DNA of 64,000 nt from Eubacterium sp. (GTDB taxonomy: Bacteria > Bacillota > Clostridia > Lachnospirales > Lachnospiraceae): assembly GCA_017433825.1 (NCBI GenBank), contig JAFRGL010000006.1, positions 172,789-236,788 on the forward strand, in the 5' to 3' direction. Within the stretch, counting starts at the first letter, position 1, and each line of letters starts with the position of its first letter. The notes beneath the pieces were generated by a model. It was not told where the DNA came from and did no database searches. It saw only the letters and a program-made list of their open reading frames with translations. This document shows positions 57,642 through 64,000 of the stretch, one piece after another. The translations under genes were made by a program, and so were the position numbers.

Positions 57642-59385
57642 GAAACTCATCAAATTCGTGGGGGAGTATAAGAAATACGCCATTCTTACCCCCATCATGA
57701 CGCTGGCGGAAGTTGTGGTGGATATGTTCATTCCCACCTTTATGGCTTCCCTGGTTGACAAGGGCGTAAATGCCGGGGACATGAACCACATTATCAAAAT
57801 GGGCTGGCTCATGGTCCTGATGGCGGTACTGGGACTTCTTACCGGTATCCTTTCCGGCCGGTTCGGCGCGATTGCCGCTTCCGGTTTCGCGAAAAACTTA
57901 AGATACGCGGAATTCAAGAACGTTCAGACCTTCTCGTTTTCGAATATTGACCGGTTCAGCACCGCGTCCCTGGTAACCAGGCTGACGACGGACGTGCAGA
58001 ATATCATGATGGCTTTCATGATGATGATGCGTATGCTGGTGCGTGCGCCGTTCTCCATGATTATCGCCATGGTGTTCTGTTTCCGCATAAGTCCCAGGCT
58101 GTCGCTGATATTCCTGGGCGGCGTGGCCATCCTGATCGTGGCCATAGCGATTATCATGACGCTGGCCCTGAAATACTTCAAACAGACCTTCCCCAAATAC
58201 GATGACCTGAATGCGAGCATCCAGGAGAACGTTACCGGTATCCGCGTTGTCAAGGCCTTCGTCCGGGAAGATTACGAAAAGGAAAAGATGAAGAAAGCCT
58301 CCAGGGCCATCTACAAGCTGTTTGTAAAGGCCGAAGGCATTACCACCTTCATGTTCCCGATAATGCAGTTCGTTGTATATACCTGCATCATCCTGGTCAG
58401 CTGGTTCGGCGCGCAGCATATTATCCAGAACGAGCTCACAACCGGTCAGCTGATGAGTCTTCTGACCTACTGTATGAACATCCTGATGAGCATCATGATG
58501 GTGTCCATGGTTTTCGTTATGATCTCCATGTCCACTGCCGCCGCGGGACGTGTTATCGAAGTGCTGGATGAGAAAACCGACCTTTCCAACTGTGAGAATC
58601 CGGTTTACGAAGTAAAAGACGGCAGCATTGCCTTCGAAGACGTGGTATTCAGCTACCACAAAGGAAGTGAGAAGCCTGTGCTGCAGCATATCAACCTGGA
58701 TATCCCGTCAGGCTCCACCATCGGTATTATCGGCGGTACGGGTTCCGCGAAATCCACCCTGGTCAGCATGATTTCCCGTCTGTACGACGTGGATGAAGGT
58801 TCTGTCAAGGTCGGCGGCGTGGACGTCCGTGATTATGATATAGAAACTTTAAGAAATATGGTTTCCGTCGTACTGCAGAACAACGTGCTTTTCTCCGGGT
58901 CGATTCTGGACAACCTCCGCTGGGGTGACAAGGACGCCACGCTGGAACAGGTGAAAGCTGCCTGCGACCAGGCATGCGCCAGCGAGTTTATCGAGAAGAT
59001 GCCCCAGAAGTACGACACGAAGATTGAACAGGGCGGCGCCAACGTATCCGGCGGACAGAAGCAGAGGCTCTGTATTGCCAGGGCACTTCTGAAGCATCCG
59101 AAGGTGCTTATCCTGGATGACTCCACCAGCGCCGTTGATACGGCTACCGAGGCATCCATCCGGAAAGCCTTCGCGGAAGCCATACCGGATACCACGAAGA
59201 TTATCATCGCCCAGCGTATTTCCAGCGTACAGCACGCGGATAAGATTATTGTTCTTGATGACGGCAAGGTCAACGGCTTCGACAGTCATGAGAACCTGAT
59301 TCAGAACAATGAAATCTACAGGGAAGTATTTGAATCCCAGCAGCGCGGAAGCGGTGACTTTGATGAGAACGGAGGTGAGGACTGA
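57634..59385 (+). CDS. ABC exporter half, degenerate ATP site subunit
   Basis: A 583-residue half transporter with six helices (about 15-310) and a nucleotide-binding domain. Walker A is GGTGSAKST (about 368-376), signature NVSGGQKQR is canonical, but the catalytic Glu after Walker B is Asp (LILDD, Asp496) and the H-loop His is Gln (IAQR, Gln527). This fits the degenerate half of a heterodimeric exporter like TM287 or BmrC, paired with the next gene. It starts inside the marR end and overlaps the partner's ATG. Cargo unknown; drugs or peptides are common. Confidence 0.92.
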   Translation: MIKKLIKFVGEYKKYAILTPIMTLAEVVVDMFIPTFMASLVDKGVNAGDMNHIIKMGWLMVLMAVLGLLTGILSGRFGAIAASGFAKNLRYAEFKNVQTFSFSNIDRFSTASLVTRLTTDVQNIMMAFMMMMRMLVRAPFSMIIAMVFCFRISPRLSLIFLGGVAILIVAIAIIMTLALKYFKQTFPKYDDLNASIQENVTGIRVVKAFVREDYEKEKMKKASRAIYKLFVKAEGITTFMFPIMQFVVYTCIILVSWFGAQHIIQNELTTGQLMSLLTYCMNILMSIMMVSMVFVMISMSTAAAGRVIEVLDEKTDLSNCENPVYEVKDGSIAFEDVVFSYHKGSEKPVLQHINLDIPSGSTIGIIGGTGSAKSTLVSMISRLYDVDEGSVKVGGVDVRDYDIETLRNMVSVVLQNNVLFSGSILDNLRWGDKDATLEQVKAACDQACASEFIEKMPQKYDTKIEQGGANVSGGQKQRLCIARALLKHPKVLILDDSTSAVDTATEASIRKAFAEAIPDTTKIIIAQRISSVQHADKIIVLDDGKVNGFDSHENLIQNNEIYREVFESQQRGSGDFDENGGED

Positions 59386-61388
59386 TGCCGGGACCAATGG
59401 GAAGAGGACGTAATCCTTTTGAACGAAGCAAAGAAAAGCCTTCCAAGATATTAGCCCGCCTGTTAAAGTACATTTTCAGGTATTACGGCGTTCATTACAT
59501 TATCGTTTTCGTCTGTATCGTTGTCGGCGTACTGTGCAACGTACAGGGAACGTTATTTACCAGAACACTGATTGACGTATACATCATGCCGATGATCGGT
59601 ACCCCGAATCCGGATTTTGCGCCGCTGCTCGGTGCCATCTCCAGGGTGGCCTTCTTCTACCTGCTCGGCATTATTGCCAACTTCGTCCGGGCGCGTATCA
59701 TGATCTACGTCAGCCAGGGCGTGCTCATGAGACTCAGAAATGAGATGTTCGAGCATATGGAGACCCTGCCGATCCGGTATTTCGATGCCCGCACCCACGG
59801 CGAAATCATGTCGCTTTACACCAACGACATCGATACCCTGCGGCAGATGATAAGCCAGAGTATCATTCAGATAGTCAACTCGGCCATCACAATTGTAACC
59901 GTGCTTATCAGCATGATCTCCTTAAGCCTTCCTCTGACAGGCGTGACCATCGGCATGGTTATCGTCATGCTTATCATCACCAGGAAGGTTGCCGGACTTT
60001 CCATGAAGAACTTCGTGGGACTGCAGGCGAACACAGCGAAGCTGAACGGTTTTGTGGAAGAAACCATGACCGGCCAGAAGGTTGTCAAAGTGTTCTGCCA
60101 TGAAGACGCCACCATGGAGCAGTTCGAGGCTACCAACAATGAAATGTATACCTCCTCGGTACGTGCCCATACCTTCGCCAGCATTATGATGCCCATCAAC
60201 GGACAGCTGGGCCAGGTCAGCTACGTACTCTGCGCGGTAGTCGGCGGCGCATTGGCTTTCTCGGGAATAACCGGCCTGACCATCGGTACACTGGCCAGCT
60301 TCCTGACCTTTAACAGAAACTTCAACATGCCAATCAGCCAGGTTTCCCAGCAGCTGAACTCCATCGTCATGGCCATGGCCGGCGCGGAGCGTATCTTCAA
60401 CATGCTGGATGAGAAGTCAGAGGAAGACGACGGCTATGTAACCCTGGTAAATGCGGTGAGAAATGAAGACGGAAGCCTTTCCGAAACTACCGAGAGAACC
60501 GGACTGTGGGCATGGAAATACCCGCACAAATCCTCCGGCATCACCGAGTATGTCGAACTGAAGGGCGACGTCAGATTTGAAGATGTCGACTTCGGCTACA
60601 TCCCCGAGCGTCAGGTGCTGTATGATATTTCCCTGTACGCGAAGCCGGGCCATAAGATTGCATTCGTAGGCTCTACCGGTGCAGGCAAGACCACCATCAC
60701 CAACCTGATTAACCGTTTCTACGATATTACCGACGGCAAGATCCGGTATGACGGCATCAACATCATGAAGATAAAGAAAGATGACCTGAGGAAATCCTTA
60801 GGCATCGTTCTGCAGGAAACCAACCTGTTTACCGGAACCGTACGGGAAAACATCCGCTTCGGACGGCTGGAAGCCACGGATGAGGAAATCGTGGAAGCCG
60901 CAAAAGTGGCCAACGCGGACGGCTTCATCAGAAGGCTTGAGAACGGCTACGACACCATGCTGACGGCAAATGGCCAGCAGCTTTCCCAGGGCGAACGGCA
61001 GCTCCTGTCCATCGCCAGGGCTGCGGTTGCCGACCCGCCGGTACTGATTCTGGATGAGGCCACCAGCTCCATCGATACCAGAACCGAGCGTATTGTACAG
61101 GAAGGCATGGACGGCCTGATGAAGGGCAGGACCAACTTTGTCATTGCCCACCGTCTTTCCACCGTTCACAACGCGAACGCGATTATGGTTATGGAAAACG
61201 GCCATATCATCGAGCGAGGCACCCACGACCAGCTGATTGCCCTGGAAGGCAGATATTACCAGCTGTACACAGGCAAAAAGCCGAAACAGGAGATTGTCGA
61301 AGAGGAAGCGCAGAAGATTGCGGAGTCCGTTGCTCAGAACGCAGCCGAACACGCGGCAAAAAATAATCCCGCGCCTGCACAGGCATAA
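59385..61388 (+). CDS. ABC exporter half, catalytic ATP site subunit
   Basis: A 667-residue half transporter with six helices (about 30-320) and a nucleotide-binding domain. Walker A GSTGAGKTT, Walker B VLILDEATSS with intact Glu558, and H-loop IAHR with His589 are canonical, while the signature is LSQGERQ in place of LSGGQ. In heterodimers this signature faces the degenerate site of the partner, as expected. An insertion of about 40 residues (DDGYVTLVNAVRNEDGSL... to about 385) precedes the nucleotide domain, and a Glu/Ala-rich tail ends the protein. ATG overlaps the partner stop (TGATG). Confidence 0.93.
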   Translation: MPGPMGRGRNPFERSKEKPSKILARLLKYIFRYYGVHYIIVFVCIVVGVLCNVQGTLFTRTLIDVYIMPMIGTPNPDFAPLLGAISRVAFFYLLGIIANFVRARIMIYVSQGVLMRLRNEMFEHMETLPIRYFDARTHGEIMSLYTNDIDTLRQMISQSIIQIVNSAITIVTVLISMISLSLPLTGVTIGMVIVMLIITRKVAGLSMKNFVGLQANTAKLNGFVEETMTGQKVVKVFCHEDATMEQFEATNNEMYTSSVRAHTFASIMMPINGQLGQVSYVLCAVVGGALAFSGITGLTIGTLASFLTFNRNFNMPISQVSQQLNSIVMAMAGAERIFNMLDEKSEEDDGYVTLVNAVRNEDGSLSETTERTGLWAWKYPHKSSGITEYVELKGDVRFEDVDFGYIPERQVLYDISLYAKPGHKIAFVGSTGAGKTTITNLINRFYDITDGKIRYDGINIMKIKKDDLRKSLGIVLQETNLFTGTVRENIRFGRLEATDEEIVEAAKVANADGFIRRLENGYDTMLTANGQQLSQGERQLLSIARAAVADPPVLILDEATSSIDTRTERIVQEGMDGLMKGRTNFVIAHRLSTVHNANAIMVMENGHIIERGTHDQLIALEGRYYQLYTGKKPKQEIVEEEAQKIAESVAQNAAEHAAKNNPAPAQA

Positions 61389-61404
61389 GATAATCATAAA
61401 TACA

Positions 61405-61434
61405 GGGCTGCTGATTCACGTTGGCAGCCCTTTT
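61405..61434 (+). terminator. Possible terminator after ABC exporter
   Basis: Stem GGGCTGC (61405-61411) with GCAGCCC (61424-61430), 12-base loop, four T. The short T tract allows read-through into the flavodoxin gene. Confidence 0.6.
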
Positions 61435-61447
61435 AAAAGGAACTTGC

Positions 61448-61975
61448 ATGCAGCGTAAAAAGATACTTATCGTTTATTTTTCCCGATCCGGCAGGACGAA
61501 GGCCCTTGCCAGGAATATGGGCATGGTAATAGGGGCCGATATCTGCGAACTGGTGCCTGAGAAGCCGTATCCCTCCAATTATCTTTCCTGTATCGGCGCG
61601 GCTTTAAAGGAAATGAAAAACAATGCCCGACCGAAAATACAGTCAGAGGTTCCGGATCCCTCCGGATATGATTATGTTATGGCAGGCTTTCCTGTATGGT
61701 GCAACGTCTGTCCGAATATCATTTATTCCTTCTTTGATATGTACCGTGAACAGTTGAAGGATAAGAAAATCTATCTGTTCTGCACCCACGGGGGCAGTAA
61801 AGTACCGAAAAAAATCGTATCTGATATGAAACGTATCAGCGGCATGAATTTTGCCGGCTGTATGGACGGAAATGAAATGAATGAATATGACACCAGGGCC
61901 TGGCTGGGGCTCGAAATCCCCGATTATGTAAAACCGCCCGTTGTGCCGGAAACAAAATCTAAAAAACTGAGGTGA
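61448..61975 (+). CDS. Flavodoxin-like protein
   Basis: A 175-residue flavodoxin of the group with extended C terminus. KKILIVYFSRSGRTKALARNMG is the FMN phosphate loop (about 4-25) with SRSGRT, YVMAGFPVWCNVCPNIIYSFF the second flavin loop, and FCTHGGSK the third. It probably carries electrons or reduces small substrates. AAAAGGA precedes ATG 61448. A 5-base gap separates it from the iron-sulfur flavoprotein gene. Confidence 0.85.
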   Translation: MQRKKILIVYFSRSGRTKALARNMGMVIGADICELVPEKPYPSNYLSCIGAALKEMKNNARPKIQSEVPDPSGYDYVMAGFPVWCNVCPNIIYSFFDMYREQLKDKKIYLFCTHGGSKVPKKIVSDMKRISGMNFAGCMDGNEMNEYDTRAWLGLEIPDYVKPPVVPETKSKKLR

Positions 61976-61980
61976 GACTT

Positions 61981-63339
61981 ATGCATATTCTGGTTTTAAA
62001 CGGCAGTCCGAAGGGAGAGTACAGCGCGACGCTGGCTACGGTAAAGTATCTGGAAATACTGCATCCGGAGCATGAATTTGACGTTCTTCATGTGGGCGTG
62101 CAGTACAGGCTTTTCGAAAAGGACTTTTCCGCTGCCGCAGAGAAAATAAAGGCAGCGGATCTGATCCTTTTCAGCTACCCGGTGTACACATTTATCGTAC
62201 CGAGCCAGCTGCATCGTTTCCTGGAGCTGATGAAGGAAAACCACGCGGACTGCGCAGGGAAATTTGCCACACAGATTTCCACATCCAAGCATTTTTATGA
62301 TATAACAGCCCATAATTTCATCCGGGACAACTGCTTTGATTTAGGATTGAAGTATATCAGGGGCTTGAGCGCGGATATGGACGATCTGACAAAGCCGGAA
62401 GGACAGAAGCAGGCGGAAGCCTTCTTCGATTACGTAGTATACTGTATGGAGAAAGACCTGCACGAGCCGTTCCCGGAAGAACAGCCGGCCCCGGCACATG
62501 TACCGGTGCCCGCAGTGTCTGCAGAAGAAGACGGAAGCAAACCGGGGGACGTGGTTATACTGACGGACCTGGCAGAGGAGGATACACAGCTTGCGGATAT
62601 GATCGCGTATTTCCGGCACGTATTCCCGCTGAAAACCAGGGTTGTAAACATTCATGATTTCCCGTTCGCCGGCGGATGCATCAGCTGCTTCAACTGCGCG
62701 CCGAAAGGGGAGTGCATTTACAAAGACGGTTTCCAGGAAATGCTGCGGAACAGCATCCAGAATACACAGGCTACCGTTATCGCTTTTTCCATAAAGGATC
62801 ATTCCATGGGCAGCCGCTTTAAAATGTATGATGACAGGCAGTTCTGCAACGGCCACCGTACGGTAACTATGGGGATGCCTTTTGCCTACCTGGTAAGCGG
62901 CAGCTACAGCAGGGAAACGAACCTTCGGATGGTTGTGGAAGGCAGGGCCCAGGTCGGCGGCAACTTCCTGGCCGGCGTGGCCACGGATGAATCCGACCCT
63001 GCAGAAGAAATCAGGACAGTCGCGGAAAGACTTGCCTATGCTGTAGAGCACAAATATACCCAGCCGTCCAATTTCCTGGGCGTGGGAGGCATGAAGATCT
63101 TCCGGGACCTCATCTGGCTTATGCAGGGCCTCATGAAAGCGGACCATAAGTTCTATAAAGCCCACAACCAGTATGATTTCCCGCAGAAAAAACGGGGAAC
63201 CATGATGGCCATGTACCTCGTAGGCGGCATGTTTGCCAATGAAAAAATCAAGAAGAAAATTGGCGGAAAAATCAGTGAAGGCATGTATCTGCCTTATAAG
63301 AAAGTTTTGGACAGTGTAAAGGAGAAGTATAAGAAATGA
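61981..63339 (+). CDS. Tandem flavodoxin-fold protein with iron-sulfur flavoprotein motif
   Basis: A 452-residue protein with two flavodoxin-fold halves. The first (about 1-165) has LVLNGSPKGEYSATL, an FMN-reductase phosphate loop, and LILFSYPVYTFIVPSQLHRFLELM. A Pro/Ala linker follows. The second (about 195-370) carries GGCISCFNCAPKGECIYKD with Cys233, 236, 239 and 245 (CX2CX2CX5C), the compact 4Fe-4S motif of Methanosarcina-type iron-sulfur flavoproteins, but its own phosphate loop is not recognisable. A helical C-terminal tail completes it. GAGGTGA precedes ATG 61981. A redox role with the flavodoxin upstream is likely; substrate unknown. Confidence 0.8.
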   Translation: MHILVLNGSPKGEYSATLATVKYLEILHPEHEFDVLHVGVQYRLFEKDFSAAAEKIKAADLILFSYPVYTFIVPSQLHRFLELMKENHADCAGKFATQISTSKHFYDITAHNFIRDNCFDLGLKYIRGLSADMDDLTKPEGQKQAEAFFDYVVYCMEKDLHEPFPEEQPAPAHVPVPAVSAEEDGSKPGDVVILTDLAEEDTQLADMIAYFRHVFPLKTRVVNIHDFPFAGGCISCFNCAPKGECIYKDGFQEMLRNSIQNTQATVIAFSIKDHSMGSRFKMYDDRQFCNGHRTVTMGMPFAYLVSGSYSRETNLRMVVEGRAQVGGNFLAGVATDESDPAEEIRTVAERLAYAVEHKYTQPSNFLGVGGMKIFRDLIWLMQGLMKADHKFYKAHNQYDFPQKKRGTMMAMYLVGGMFANEKIKKKIGGKISEGMYLPYKKVLDSVKEKYKK

Positions 63340-63959
63340 AGATTACATGGATTGGCCATTCCTGCTTCAGCGTACAGGAAGAAGGCTATACGGTCGTACT
63401 GGATCCTTATGAGAACGGCTCGGTTCCGGGACTTAAGGATGTAAATGAAAAAGCAGACCTGGTTCTGTGCAGCCATGAACACGGCGATCACAATGCCCGG
63501 GGCAATGTGGAATTGCTGGAAGGAAATGCACCTGCCTTTGAGGTAAGCTGGCTGGATACGTATCATGACGATGTAAAAGGCGCGAAAAGAGGACCGAACC
63601 GTATCCACATCCTGCAATCCCTGAAAACGGGAAAAAGGCTTGCCCATCTCGGCGATTTGGGCTGTCCGCTTACGGAAGCAGAGGCGGAAGCTTTAAAAGA
63701 CCTGGATGTGCTGCTGGTGCCGGTAGGCGGCTTTTTCACCATCGATTATCAGCAGGCTGCTGATATCGTGCAGATGCTGAATCCCCGCATCGCCGTGCCC
63801 ATGCATTTCTGCAGCGATAAATTCGGCTTTGACGTGATTGATAAAGTGGACCGTTTTGCCTTAACGGAAGACAAGGTGCAGGAATGCCCCTACAGCACCA
63901 TTGACACAGACCTTGATTATGCCGCCAGGGTTGTCATCCTGACGCCGAAGAATCTTTAA
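63336..63959 (+). CDS. Metallo-beta-lactamase fold hydrolase (UPF0173/UlaG-like)
   Basis: A 207-residue MBL-fold protein. It starts MKITWIGHSCFSVQ, the metal motif is SHEHGDHN (about 47-54), and later His in HLGDLG and VPMHF complete the site. It is the short UPF0173-like type, not the oxidase type of flavodiiron proteins, despite the flavodoxin neighbours. It overlaps the upstream stop (ATGA), so it belongs to the same operon. Function unknown. Confidence 0.85.
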   Translation: MKITWIGHSCFSVQEEGYTVVLDPYENGSVPGLKDVNEKADLVLCSHEHGDHNARGNVELLEGNAPAFEVSWLDTYHDDVKGAKRGPNRIHILQSLKTGKRLAHLGDLGCPLTEAEAEALKDLDVLLVPVGGFFTIDYQQAADIVQMLNPRIAVPMHFCSDKFGFDVIDKVDRFALTEDKVQECPYSTIDTDLDYAARVVILTPKNL

Positions 63960-63972
63960 AGGCAATAAAAAA

Positions 63973-64000
63973 AGCAGGATACGGGAATCGAACCCGCCTC
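63973..64000 (-). tRNA. tRNA, 3' end only (probably Gly)
   Basis: On the minus strand the T arm GCGGG-TTCGATT-CCCGT and the 3' acceptor ATCCTGC with discriminator U are visible; the anticodon is beyond the window. U73 and the acceptor fit tRNA-Gly. CCA is not encoded. Confidence 0.7.

Noticed and set aside
61448-63959. A split flavodiiron protein (MBL plus flavodoxin)
   Set aside because: The MBL protein is of the UPF0173/UlaG-like type and lacks the di-iron oxidase layout.
1-64000. CRISPR arrays, insertion sequences, prophage or integrative element
   Set aside because: No regular direct repeats with spacers, transposase, integrase or attachment-site duplications were seen on reading both strands.

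Overview
The window looks like chromosome of a low-to-mid GC Firmicute in class Clostridia, most probably a Lachnospiraceae-type gut anaerobe. Pointers are AGGAGG ribosome binding sites, TTGACA/TATAAT promoters with 16-18 bp spacers, tRNA genes without encoded CCA, a K+-dependent membrane pyrophosphatase, many clostridial families (C11 clostripain lipoprotein, UROD-like methyltransferase, NADP-type GdhA, iron-sulfur flavoprotein) and a HisA of the eukaryote-like type. The family assignment is inference; no 16S is present. No insertion sequence, prophage, integrase or CRISPR array was seen, and the genes are densely packed.

Layout. 1-4764: 3' part of a YhaN/SMC-like ATPase, a tail-to-tail hisA, then an MBOAT plus DHHW pair for O-acylation of surface polymers. 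4837-9257: tRNA-Pro(CGG), then an apparently self-contained four-gene operon (NTF2-like protein, beta-propeller-like protein, FGGY sugar kinase, UlaG-like lactonase) bounded by its own promoter and a strong terminator. 9256-16009: Pr6Pr membrane protein, UROD-like methyltransferase, RNA-methyltransferase-like protein, class Ic aminotransferase, ddl and murF. The murF 3' end is a perfect CIRCE operator that also looks like an intrinsic terminator, followed by htpG. 18356-25423: hppA, carboxylesterase, gdhA, small proteins, and a csp gene with a structured leader.

25499-35235: two secreted protease lipoproteins (C11 and M30-like), tRNA-Ala(CGC), an OmpR-type two-component system, a TetR-like regulator, and a protein that resembles a radical SAM enzyme stripped of its cluster cysteines. 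35386-44393: housekeeping genes rpsF-rpsR (no ssb between them, with an S6:S18-type leader), ftsW, acpP, gltX, a UvrD-like helicase, polA and coaE. 44442-52405: surface polysaccharide cluster (DegT-type aminotransferase, three GT2 proteins, an initiating polyprenyl glycosylphosphotransferase, an LCP ligase). 52480-56959: M16C peptidase, era, recO. 57036-61434: MarR repressor with a nested palindromic operator array and a heterodimeric ABC exporter with one degenerate ATP site. 61448-63959: flavodoxin, tandem flavodoxin/iron-sulfur flavoprotein and a metallo-hydrolase. The last bases are the 3' end of a minus-strand tRNA.

Main points of interest are the dual CIRCE/terminator, the nested MarR operator, the cysteine-less radical-SAM-like protein, the kinase/lactonase operon without a visible transporter, the five-module C11 lipoprotein, and the rpsF-rpsR pair lacking ssb. 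All family calls are from reading motifs and proteins by eye; no database search was possible.
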